Assembly (NCBI GenBank): GCA_949825025.1
Contig: OX463778.1
Span: forward strand, 6,835,142 to 6,899,141
Reading direction: 5' to 3'
DNA length: 64,000 nt
From: Siphlonurus alternatus
Taxonomy: Eukaryota; Arthropoda; Insecta; Ephemeroptera; Siphlonuridae
The notes below the pieces were generated by a model. The model saw nothing but the letters and a program-made list of their open reading frames with translations, was not told where the DNA came from and did not search any database. How positions within the stretch are numbered: position 1 is the stretch's first letter; each line of letters begins with the position of its first letter. Shown here piece by piece: positions 22,766 through 33,402 of this stretch. The translations under genes and the position numbers were made by a program.

Positions 22766-23140
22766 TGCCCCTTCCCTACCTTCGTTTGGCTATGTATGCA
22801 CACGTTTGGTTAACATGATAAACTTTAATTTGTATTTTTGTTTCAGTAGACACTACTTTACTTTCTAGTGTAAAAGTCAATTCATTATTAATATTTTTTT
22901 TTCTTTTCTTTCTCTTTTATTTAAATATTAAATTACTTTTTCTATTTTTATTAAGCCTTTGAATTAGTTGAACATGTAATTTTATCTTAAGAAATAATAA
23001 AAAAAAAAAAAAAAAACAAACAAAAAAAAAACAAACAAACAAAAAACAAAACAAAAAAAAAAAAAAAAACAAAAACAAAAACAAAAACAAACAAACCGAT
23101 TACACAAATTTCGGGTCGAAATTTTAGGGAGTTGGTGGCG
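22766..23140 (+). other. 3' untranslated region with A-rich tract and polypurine tract
   Basis: An A/CAAA-rich tract covers about 22998-23096. AGGGAGTTGGTGGCG at 23126-23140 directly abuts the 3' LTR and is the likely plus-strand primer site. Confidence 0.7.
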
Positions 23141-23721
23141 TGTGACATGCTGGTGCATTATTATGCAGCTGCATGATTCACGTTATCAAGGCCATGAGAT
23201 AAGAGTGAGTGCATCTCTGATGCGCTCTCTCTGTGACTCATTCTACCTTCTTGGTGACCACACACATGACCTTCTGTGCACACATCTTTCTAGCAAAATT
23301 ACACACGTGTGACCTTCTAAATATGTATCTCTTCTAGCAAATTCGCACACGTGTAACTCCTTTTATTCTGGACTTTTCTGGATGATTCTAATATGTAAAG
23401 AAGGCTGGCTCAGCACTATAAAAAGGAGGACCAACAGGCTTCAGCGGTCATTGTTATCCGAGGAGATACCCGAGTTGTTTTCGATATCAGTTAGACCATC
23501 AGTCAGTGATTTACTCCGAGCTAGTAACTGAGCCAGACTTCTGTGAACTACTGTTTTTGTGGTAACTATTGTATTTCAGTGCTTTGCTCTTGGTTTATAA
23601 TAAAGTTTATGCAATCTTAAATACTTGACTGTATAGTCATTTGAGTGCAATCCTTGTCAGACACCACTAGGCTAGATGTCAGTTTAATAAGACCCCCTTG
23701 GTCTAGCTAGGTAGTGTCACA
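23141..23721 (+). repeat. 3' LTR (581 bp)
   Basis: By eye identical to the 5' LTR except for four extra bases in ACTTGACTGTATAG near 23626-23635. TATAAAAA at 23417 and AATAAA at 23599. Confidence 0.93.
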
Positions 23722-24023
23722 ATATCATGACCATTGACCATGACCAATGAATTCAGTAGTCCGACCATTGATGTCATGGTCAAAAAATCTTGACTATTTG
23801 AACCAGTAGTCTAAATATCATGACCATTGACTATGACCATTGACCATAACCATTGAATTCAGTAGTCCGACCATTAGTGCCATGGTCGAAAAAATCTTGA
23901 CTACTGAAGCAAGTAGTCAAAATATCATGACCATTGACCATGACCAATGAATTCAGTAGTCCGACCATTCATTTCAATGGTCTGACCATATAGATTTTAG
24001 ATATATGGTCAAATTCTGACTAT
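23722..24023. repeat. Right subterminal array of the TIR element, second part
   Basis: Continues the GACCATTGACC / GGTCAAAAAATCTTGAC units after the LTR element. A block close to 11705-11845 is repeated, so the array was tandemly duplicated before the LTR element landed. Confidence 0.75.
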
Positions 24024-24045
24024 TAGGCTCATTTTTAGACAAGGG

Positions 24046-24174
24046 AAGATAGTGGGTGGAATCAAAAAGCCTGTTTGCAATTAATCTCGAGAAGAGTTTG
24101 TACATGGTATCACCATGGATAATACCTCTGTATGAGTCGGGTGACATAATATTACCCTTCCCTTTGTATGATAC
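24046..24174 (-). pseudogene. LINE RT fragment (finger region)
   Basis: On the minus strand it reads VSYKGKGN, DSYRGI and KLFSRLIANRLFDSTHYL, the segment that lies between the ends of the two other LINE pieces. Its right limit at 24174 continues the frame broken at 5910 (shared GTA), and its left limit continues at 7722. Confidence 0.8.
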
Positions 24175-24923
24175 CATTATAATCAGATATAATTATATAG
24201 GTATATATATATTTTCATTTTTATATTATGTAATTTCAGTAAAGGTTGTGTTTATTCTATATAAATAATTAAAATAATTAACTTATTATTTCCATGATAC
24301 TGACTATAAAGTATAATTTCTATATTTTTTCAGCTTATAAATTTTATATTTGAAGTTTTTGAAGCACAAGAAATATTGGTGAAAAAATTAAACCTAGATG
24401 GCAGCAGGTGCAGGTCTGTCGTAAAGAAACTTTCTTGGCGCGAAAGAATCAGCTGGTAAAAAAATCACATGGAATTTGACGAATTCTCTCTGCAAAATGT
24501 TTTTGTATCTCGTAAAACAATTAATACGGAAAGGATTTAACATGTTTTTGGACGTTTTACCGTAGCAAAAAGGTAAATTAATATTATATCAGTCAAAATT
24601 TTGCAGGGGATTTTTTTTTAAACAAAATTTGAAGCTTTTTCTGTATGCATAATCAGAGATCCTACCCTACAGAGACGATTGTAGGAAAACTCGGTGCAGG
24701 AAAACTCGGTGCAATTTCAACTAGCTAGGAAAACTCGGTGCACGGTAAACTCGGAGCACGGAAAACTGGGAGCGCCGCTAGGAAAACTCGGAGCATCGCA
24801 TATATTATAAAATATCGTATATATTATATTTATATAACCAGCTATATTGTCGCCTCCAAACACAAAAGTTACAGGGGACTTAATTAAATACTATGAGGAG
24901 CATCACTATATCGTAATTTATCC

Positions 24924-25322
24924 TTAAGGTAGAGATAATGTCGGTCAGCTGTTTTCTTAGCTTCATTTGATTAACATGTAAACCTTACCAAATTCACAAA
25001 AATTCTGAAATTTTTTTGAGAGGCAGATATTAGTGCCTAAAAGCCATAGAAAAAATTTCAAAACAATTTAACGAGCCGATTTTTTTTAATTAATTTATTT
25101 AATTTTCAGCATAGGGCTTTAATTCCCATGGAGAGACAAACTAAAAAATTAATTAAAAAAAATCGGCTTGTTAAATTGTTTTGAAATTTTTTCTATGGCT
25201 TTTAGGCACTATATAATATCTGCCTCTCAAAAATTTTTCAGAATTTTTGTGAATTTGCTAAGGTTTACATGGTAATCAAATGGAGCTAAAAAAACAGCTG
25301 ACCGACGTTATCTCTACCTTAA
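24924..25322. repeat. TTAA-flanked foldback MITE
   Basis: Inverted arms starting AAGGTAGAGATAA between TTAA ends. It shares the block with GTCAGCTGTTTT and TTAACATGTAAACCTTA with the copy at 35731. Confidence 0.8.
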
Positions 25323-26884
25323 AATAATTGTTCTCTAGGGCTTATAAATATTTATAAATTGTGTATTTGCCATGATAATTTTTTAAGAATTGTAATTATT
25401 TGTGTAATTATTTTTTGATGGTAAAAAATTATAAAATTTAGATCAGAACATAGATATTATAACAAAATGACTGTTCACTTTCTGAAGTAAAGGAAGTAAT
25501 TATTTAGTCCAGTTTCTGAGATGGTAATTTTTTTAGTTGAAAAAGATGCTGATTTGACTTGATTTGAAAATGGCCGCCAGATTTCCAATGATATTCTCAT
25601 TATTTATATCCTGAATATATCTCAAATACTAGATTGACTTTTGCTTCATTTTTTTTCTTTTTGCTGAATATTTATGTTATAATGTAAGGAAGGTTTACTA
25701 TAATTTTCAGAGTGATTCACCATGCATCTCCTAAAATTAGTGACAATTATAACCCTTTTAAAACAACATACAGTTGAAATTTTTTGCTATATATTATATA
25801 TATGTAATGTATCTCTTGAAACTTTACTTGATATCTTTCTATTTTTTATTTATTTATTTATATATAATATGTATATTATATATATATATTTTTATTTTAA
25901 TTTTTTTTTTAACTTTTTCTTTATATATAAAGCTGTGCATGCAATGAAGTAGATTAGTTGCATCTGTGATTATACAATTCTTATTCTTACCAATTCTTAT
26001 TTAACTTTAACATAATATTTTGCTGCCTTGAGCCGTAATTCATCTATATAGATATTTTATTCTTTTATCTAATTTTTAATTAAAATACATTTGCATTGCA
26101 TATAAATTTATATGTAAATATATTAGGTTCAACAAAATGCATTTTCACATAAATTAAATACTTTTTTAAAGATGTTTTTATATGATGTGCTGCTATAAAT
26201 TTACTTTTAAATTCTTAACTAAATTCATGCATACTTTTCTAAATAATAAATTTTAAAACTGGTATAGGTATTGTATTATATACTAATTAACGCAATAATA
26301 CGGAAAAAAAATCAAAATAAAAGTGTTTTTTATTTTATATAAACATACTGTTTTACATTGATCACATAAGCTAAAATATCACATAGGAAATAATGTTCGT
26401 CTACTTAAAAATTGATGCTTAAATTGTACAAAATAATACATTATAATTATCTTATTGGAATCTATATAATTAAATGCAAAGCTATAAATAGAAGCAAAAT
26501 CCACACCATAGCTGGAAATGAGGGGAGAGGGGAGGGGTCAGTACTATATATAGGTGCCTAGTAGGAGATGTTGTGGGCCACACCCTCCACATATGATAGT
26601 CATAGGCTGGGTGACCCTTAGCCCATGAAAGTTATTGGGCTGCGCCTCGCCCCATTGTTCAAGTGCACGTGCACTAATTACCTCTTACCTGCTACCTGTT
26701 TTTTTTAATCCAGGTAGTAAAGAAACTTGTTGACAACGTTTGAACGCCATAAAATAATGTACGGTTGAAAGTATTTCAATATTATTACAATTTATTACCA
26801 TTCCCTATTTTTCAGCATTGCATGTATATTATATTATATAAAATATATATAATGATTAATCGTCATCATATATAAAACATATTA

Positions 26885-27024
26885 AGAGGCATTCACAAAG
26901 TCCTAAGGCCACATTTAGGGCTCGATAATTTAAAGCCCGATTTTATGCATGCTTTTTAGACCCAAAATTTCTGGTCTTAAATTATCGAGCCCTAAATGTG
27001 GTCTTAAGACTTTGTGAATGCCCC
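26885..27024. repeat. Short hairpin MITE
   Basis: GAGGCATTCACAAAGTCCTA...TTTAGGGCTCGATAATTTA is mirrored almost perfectly by the second half; about 140 bp. Confidence 0.75.
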
Positions 27025-28018
27025 GTATTTATTTTCCTTTCCCTTTAATTAAATAAAAATATATTTCTTCACATTTATGCAATATGTAATATTAATTTTT
27101 TTTTTCAAATTCAAATATTCAATTTCAATGTGTTAATGATAATATATATAATGTCATATAACAAATAAAAATGAAAATTGATATAAGAATGTAATTGTTC
27201 TCATAAAGTTATATGGACATTATGGACAACAAATTGCTGTACCGCTGTTCCTTTTATGAAAGCACTTAAATTTTTCCTTTATTTACAATAAATATTAATT
27301 AAATAATGAAATTATTTGAATTATTTATAAATAGTATTATATAATTTAATATAGAATTAGTGATATTCATAGTATTTAAGCCCTCCAATAATTTTTTTGT
27401 ATGAAGGCAACAAGAAAATTACATGTGTTCGATTTTTGTTATATTTTATTATTTTTATGCTATATAATATACATATTCTAAAATCCATATACTAGTATAG
27501 GGATCTTGCAATATATGCGATGCTCCGAGTTTTCCTAGCGGTGCTCCCAGTTTTCCGTGCTCCGAGTTTACCGTGCACCGAGTTTTCCTAGCTTGTTGAA
27601 ATTGCACCGAGTTTTCCTGCACCGAGTTTTCCTGCACCGAGTTTTCCGGATACCTACAGAGACCTCCGTGTCTTATGGTCAGAAATTTGACCTGCAGCTT
27701 GGCTGAGTTTCACTGTAACTGAGAGTGGCGGTGCCAGTGAATCGCAGCGGCACGGGGCACGGCCCGGTTCTCGCTGGCTGCGCGGGCAATTTCAGCCAGC
27801 AAGAACCGGGCCGTGCCGAACATTTAGCAGCGCCGCCAGCGAGATTTGCGAGAAGCTCTGATCAAATCTCTGGCCATAAGACATGGAGGTCTCTGTAGGG
27901 TCTCTGATGCATAATTATTCATGATCGAATTAATACAGCTGTATATAGGTATGATACTGTATACAGTACAGTAATGTATTTCGCCATTTTACACCGGTAT
28001 TTTATTGCGTGTATTATA

Positions 28019-28193
28019 CAGTATAACAGATCTTAGTTTACCTCTAGACAGTTCAGTAGACTAGACGGCGCCAGCTATATCAGCCAATGAAAGGGTGGCC
28101 AGCAGTCATTCTAGCCTTTTCATTGGCTGATATCTGGCGCCATTTAGTCTAGACTGGGGACTGTCTAGAGGTAAACTAAGATCTGTTATACTG
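28019..28193. repeat. Hairpin MITE
   Basis: ATAACAGATCTTAGTTTACC at the left end is mirrored at the right; the arms continue through CTCTAGACAGT and GGCGCCAG. Confidence 0.75.
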
Positions 28194-28847
28194 TATGCTA
28201 GATTGCTGGTATAAATGCATACATAATGCATATTATGCAAGTTACATTAAGCTAAAATATTTCTCGATCTTTTCATCAGGCCTCTACCGATCCAACAATT
28301 AACAGTTCCTGCCATTATATTCTCTGCCGGCAATGAACATCCCATGCCTGTGTGATGGTAAGAATATTTTATAATGCTAAGAATATCACCTGCATTATCA
28401 CAAGGGTATACATAAATAAGAAATTTGAGAGAGCTTTGACGAATAAAATAAATGCTCATCTTGCGTTCCTTATTTACATTTACGGTACTGGGTATAATGT
28501 ATACACAGCTAGGCGGGACCACATGGCTTACATGCAATGGTATCAACAATGATGTGTATTGTTTATCTGTATCTTTGGAGTTGAATACATATATCACTAT
28601 TGCCTTCTTTTATCACTCATATACCTTGAAGCCAAACATCTTTTGTGATATATGTCACCCGTAGGGCCTGTGTATAGGCATTAAATTTATGTGGCCCTGT
28701 CGGTATACCCAGGGGCAAAACCAGTAGCGCTAGACTCTGCAGAGGGAGGGGGGGGGTTGTGTGCTTGATCCTGCAATGTTAAGTTTGGTGCCTTAGGGGG
28801 TTGGGGCAGTGGGTGCGGCAACACCCCCTCCACCACTGATACCCCTC

Positions 28848-29088
28848 TTAAGGCGCATTTCCATGGAGCGTGGAAAGTGGGGTTTTGCGCGGCTAGAAAG
28901 GCGCACTTTTGCTTCAATGTCATATGGCGGCCATGTTGGCGTGGATAAATCACGGCGCAATTTAATCGCTGCGGGAAAGCGATTTTCCCACGCTAACATG
29001 GCCACCATATGACATTGAAGCAATAGTGCGCCTTTTTTGCCGCGCCAAAAAGCCTCACTTTCCACGCTCCATGGAAATGCACCTTTAT
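28848..29088. repeat. GC-richer hairpin MITE
   Basis: GCGCATTTCCATGGAGCGTG is mirrored at 29064-29085; the arms include GCTTCAATGTCATATGG. Overlapping open frames are by-products of the palindrome. Confidence 0.75.
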
Positions 29089-29343
29089 GGCAGTCCAGCT
29101 AGACACGACTTATCTAAATGGTCACAAAAATCTCAAATGGTGTCTTTCCTGTATATCTGAGGTTGTGTTACAGCTGATAAGAGTCCAGGGTTTATGAATA
29201 CAATATGCTAGTTTGAACTTCTATGACTTTGCTTATAGGCTGCTGAATTTCAATAAGAGCGTTGACCTCAAAAATTGTTATTGCAGAAATGGATTGAGGG
29301 TGCAAAGTTATGCCACTTTTATTTTTTTCAGATTTTTTTAGAG

Positions 29344-29480
29344 AATATAGAATAGAATAGAATAGAATAGAATAGAATAGAATAGAATAGAATAGAATAG
29401 AATAGAATAGAATAGAATAGAATAGAATAGAATAGAATAGAATAGAATAGAATAGAATAGAATAGAATAGAATAGAATAA
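29344..29480. repeat. (TAGAA)n microsatellite, about 27 units
   Basis: Uninterrupted pentamer. On the minus strand it is (ATTCT)n directly after AATAAAG, and so reads as the tail of the adjacent LINE. Confidence 0.9.
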
Positions 29481-30180
29481 TTTCTTTATTATAGGCGATG
29501 TTTGGCTCAGACTGAGCCATTCTTACACATAACCTCTATACAGATACGTACATAACAAACATATTCATGGAATAAAATAATGTATTTTCTTCTTATCCTT
29601 GCTTCATATAGTATCACAACTGTTATAATAAGATTTATTTTAAGATTTATAACAGGAACTTTAAAAATATTGCACTTTCTTTAAATTTATAAACATATGA
29701 AATATAATCACTTCACTTTTTGTTATTCTTGACGTATCACTTAATTTATACAGATATCATAATAACAATTTGATAAACATTTTTCTTATAAACATTACAA
29801 TAAAATTCAATTTAAAACTTTTAAAATAACATATTTATATAAATAATATCACTCAATTTGACAGCATGGACTAATTATTTATTAAAAACCTTAATTTGAG
29901 ATCTTATAAGAAGGAATTCATTAACAAGCGATTTAAAAGATGCCAATGAGGTAGCTTTACATGTAGTTTCAGGTAGCGAATTCCAGAACCTCGCTCCGTT
30001 GAATGCAATTGAATTTACAAACATTTGACAATGAGAACGGGGTAATTTAATAAACAAACTATGCAAAATAGAGCTTTGGAAGTATTGCCAAAAAGTTTTA
30101 TCGAAGTCGGGTTTGAATCCACTCCTCTTTTAGGGTCTATCCTTTTATTATGAGAAGCGTCCAGAGGCGTCACTTTCTCT
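29481..30180 (-). pseudogene. LINE retrotransposon 3' end
   Basis: The minus-strand frame 30066-29875 encodes the typical RT C-terminus (FNGARFWNSLPE, SLASFKSLVNEFLL) of APE-type LINEs. It is followed by a 3' UTR, AATAAA and the (ATTCT)n tail. 5'-truncated, as usual for LINE insertions. Confidence 0.7.
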
Positions 30181-30555
30181 GAACTTTCAATATTTTTTTA
30201 AAAATAGTTCCCGGACTCTAAAAAATCTGAAAAAAATCAGAATAGCATAACTTTGCACCCTCTATTCATTTCTGCAATAAAAAAATTTTGAGGTCGATAC
30301 TTGTCTTCATTAAACCAAGCCCTTGAAGCTGATGTCATTAGTCAAATTTTAACTTCAAATTTTCTCAACAGATCTCTGCTGTTCGAAAGTCTACTGAGAG
30401 CTGTGATATTGAACATTAAGATCTGCAAGCCGACGCTACACTTACAAGGTTTTATGTTCAGAACATGCCTAATTGAAATGTACATTACACTTTGAGCGTA
30501 AGTAAACATTACCACCATTCTTGTATTAAAAAAACAAACAGACTCATTTAAAAAC

Positions 30556-33402
30556 ATGTCTAAATTAGAAATTTATAATGTAAAAAATTCACCAAAAGTG
30601 CAGAAAATTTATGATGTTAATAATGTTAAGTCAGCATCAATTCCTTGGCTTAACTTAAAATCAGTTCATCGTCCCAGAAATGTGAATGAAAAAGGATTTT
30701 TTAGTAAACTGAATGAGCCTTACATTGAAAGTCTATGGAACTTAATTCAATATTCAATACCTCCATTCTTAGATAAAAAATATCATTCAATAAATGTAAA
30801 AGAACTTGGTAAAAATGCAGCCAATAATATTCTTTGTAATACAAAATTTGTAATATGGAATGAAGCAATGGGGCTTCCACTTTTTAATTTATTAAAAATT
30901 AAAATTTTAAAATACAAATGGGCAAAATATCATAGTTTAGAAGCATTAGAAGAATGGAAAATTGAGGTTGATAATATTACTAACTCTTTGAAATTGATAT
31001 GGACGGAACCTGATTTTCAAACACCAATCAAAATGGACTTGTGCTCAAATCCATCTGATTTTCTTCTCGAGCCGTCTATCTTGATTTAGCTACCGTGGCA
31101 GCCGGTATTGTTCCATCAGTGGCTTATGGTGGCTCTGGCGGAAGTTCTGATGTTCGAGAAGGAATTTGTGGACTTCCGACATTGGCCAATGTGCAAAGAG
31201 CTAGTACGACCAATTTCAAAGTTCATTTCATTAGCACAATTAGCAAAAGATTTTATAATGCTTGGTTTTGATGTTTTAAATAGTACATTAATATCTGGTA
31301 CAGAAACTTATACTGATTCTCATGTAAAAATTGTTAATATCGTACTAGCTTGTGTTGTTATACTAGAGTTACTTGTTACCAAAAAAGCTGAATCATATTT
31401 AAAAGTATTAAGAAAAAATTTATGGACGAATAAATCAAAAGTTGGTAAAGTTAACAAATCATCTTACGTTCCACGAAATTCTTTCCAATTAGATTCAAAC
31501 TATCAATTTCCATTTTATATTGATATTTTAAATTTAGAAACCATGCATGTACCAACCTCAACAAAACAAGAATTTGGTTATCCAAGAAATACATCTTATA
31601 CACAACGAGATGATAATAAAACCTCAAAGAAATTAAGTTTAGATGAAAAATATATACTAAACTTAATAAAAAATAATCAAGAAGGTTCAAAAGTTGATGT
31701 CAAACAGAGATGTGAATTGACCGTGAGAGTTATCCAAGAAAAAGTCATCGGTACTGGAAAATTGCCTCGAATCACCTCACTGGAAGTCAAGAAAATTTTC
31801 AATTCTCCGCGAGCTGAAATACAGGCTGAAAAAATTTTCAACGAAGATTCTACAGAAAATATTGTCAACGCCATTAGACAAGCCATGATGTACGATGAAA
31901 TCTCCAAACAATTAGTTGACGCTGAGAAAGAAAACAGTGCAGCGGCACAAATAATTAGACTTCAACTAGAAGTATTAGAAGAAGAACAAATTTCTAAATT
32001 GATAAACATATGTAGATTAATTTTTAATATAAATATAGTATCAAATGATTATGATCTAAATATTATGAATGAATTGATAGAAACAACTTCAAGAATTGGA
32101 ATAAATACGAGTGAAGGTAACTTTTTAACATTTTATTCAAAATTTCCAAAAGAATGGAAGAAAATTGTTAATATTTCAGAAAAAATACCAAACTTAGATT
32201 CTAATTTTGATGATCGTATAACTTCATTTGAAAATAGAATTGGACGTCTAATTACTAACATTTCATATAAAAGTTACTGTGTTTTGAAACACGGAGGTGA
32301 ACAATTTGCTGGAGTAACTGTTATACAATACATTCTTCCCTGTCTCGTAGCAAAGTATTTGAATGAACATGAAGTTGATAATTTAGAAAGCTTACAAAAT
32401 CTTCATGAAATTATTAGAAGTTATGAAATCTCGTACAATGAATGGAATACTGGATGTAAATCCAATTGTTCGAATGAATGTGAATCCAGTTCAAATGAAA
32501 TAAAAAATGAATCAAGAGAAATTGTAAATATTTATGAAGGACTTGAAATATCAACATTAGATATTAATTATTTTTGGAAGCTTGTGAATTCAAATGTACA
32601 ATCGTTTGTTAATAAATTAGTAAAACCTCAAAATAATATTACAAATGTTCTTACAAATATTCATAGTTGGTATTTAATGAGTTCTGATATGCCATGTTTT
32701 ATTTTTGCTACAATCTTAAATAAATACCATGAATTTGTTGATAAATTTACTGGAGCCATGTTTTTAATATTAGCAAATCATTGTAGATTACCAATATTTG
32801 GTAAATCAATTCCTTCATATCCAGAATTAAGTGAACTCTATTTTACAAGTGCAGTATTATCAGATATAGAAATATTATATATTGTAGAACAATTTTTGAA
32901 ATGCAAATCACAAGTTATGTCATTAAATAAGATGAATTCAGAATTCTGTGGAATCTTAGAAAAAGTACTGTCGTTAAATAATATAACAGACAAAAATGAA
33001 TTAATGAAATTTGTGGAACAAAAAAAGGACAAACTTTATATATTTTATAATAACATCAAAAAAAGTAAACAAGAAAATTATGAAACAATATTTTCTGAAG
33101 ATATGTTAACGTTACTACCTCATTGTACATATAGTTTAAATGTACAAAATGCAGTATCATGTTATTTGAAATATAATTTTGATGCATTAGAAAATCTGTT
33201 ACCAATTTTATTTCCAAAAGTATTAAAAATTGATAAGAAATGCAGAAATTGTTCTCAAGTAGAGGAGGATTGTAAATTCCTGGTGTGTAAACAATGTGTT
33301 ACCGACAAAAGTTACCCGGATGTGAATTATTTTTGTGGGCTAAGTTGTGAAGATGAGAGGTGGCAAACTGAACATATGGCTGAACATTTGGAGTTTAATT
33401 GA
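30556..33402 (+). pseudogene. Long intronless reading frame with C-terminal MYND-like zinc finger; possible endogenous viral element
   Basis: One frame runs from ATG 30556 to the stop at 33402, broken by TAG at 31087-31089 (177 aa then 764 aa, same frame). I do not recognise the family. The protein is rich in Asn, Lys and Ile with a largely helical look. The end (about 33238-33390) has paired cysteines, YFCGLSC and EH..EH, close to the C-x2-C / C-x3-C / H-x3-H layout of MYND fingers. A GC-richer block at 31060-31210 reads better in another frame, suggesting two compensating indels. There are no introns. Candidates: an integrated RNA- or DNA-virus gene, or an old retrogene. Third positions are mostly A/T except in two blocks (31060-31210 and 31690-31960). 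Confidence 0.5.

Larger units (their letters stand above)
11847..23721 (+). mobile_element. Complete env-bearing Ty3/gypsy (errantivirus-like) retroelement with two extra ORFs
   Basis: 11,875 bp, flanked by the 4-bp duplication ATAT (11843-11846 and 23722-23725). Order: 5' LTR, primer-binding region, gag, pol, env-like, ORF4, ORF5, A-rich tract, polypurine tract, 3' LTR. Pol order is protease, RT, RNase H, integrase, as in Ty3/gypsy, and the integrase has a D-D(35)E spacing. All five frames are open and the LTRs appear to differ only by one 4-bp insertion, so insertion looks recent. Length exceeds the 7-8 kb usual for insect errantiviruses because of the two extra ORFs and long spacers. Confidence 0.93.
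7723..24045. mobile_element. 16.3 kb TIR element with TGGTC/GACCA subterminal arrays, inserted in the LINE
   Basis: Inverted ends of 22 bp, identical, at 7723-7744 (begins CCCTTGTCTAAAAATGAGCC) and 24024-24045 (complement). AA flanks both sides, giving a 2-bp target duplication: removing the element and one AA restores an unbroken LINE reading frame (DSTHYL joined to IPKEQYGF). TGGTC motifs crowd the left end and GACCA motifs the right end, as expected for mirrored transposase-binding sites. Without the nested LTR element it is about 4.4 kb. No transposase was found, so it is non-autonomous. Superfamily is unknown. Confidence 0.75.
24677..27653. mobile_element. Inner non-autonomous TIR element with 10-bp target duplication
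   Basis: Flanked by CTACAGAGAC at 24667-24676 and 27654-27663. The inverted ends (about 24683-24800 and 27515-27648) are built of repeated GGAAAACTCGGTGCA blocks. The 2.7 kb interior is AT-rich without a transposase and holds a TTAA foldback (24924-25322) and a small hairpin (26885-27024). Mutator-like by duplication length; class is inferred. Confidence 0.65.
24645..27915. mobile_element. Outer hairpin TIR element with 9-bp target duplication
   Basis: The direct duplication ATGCATAAT lies at 24645-24653 and 27907-27915. The ends read CAGAGA then CCTAC..CTACAGAGAC, inverted at 27880-27906. Its body (27654-27906) folds on itself, with mirrored GAGACCTCC...TCTTATGG arms around a GC-rich centre. 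An inner element splits it at 24677. The 9-bp duplication suggests a Mutator-like source. Confidence 0.6.
29255..30302. mobile_element. Family A foldback split by a LINE 3' end
   Basis: The left arm (29258-29343, GGGTGCAAAGTTATGCCAC) and the right arm (about 30180-30302) mirror each other. Between them is the LINE remnant with its microsatellite tail, so the LINE inserted into the MITE. Confidence 0.65.

Noticed and set aside
25722..25952. 76-aa hydrophobic open frame
   Set aside because: AT-rich low-complexity sequence inside a non-autonomous element; hydrophobicity follows from T-rich codons.
28687..29065. Overlapping frames on both strands
   Set aside because: They arise from the GC-richer hairpin MITE, whose arms mirror each other.
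29338..29520. Open frame through the (TAGAA)n tract
   Set aside because: It is the translation of a pentamer microsatellite.
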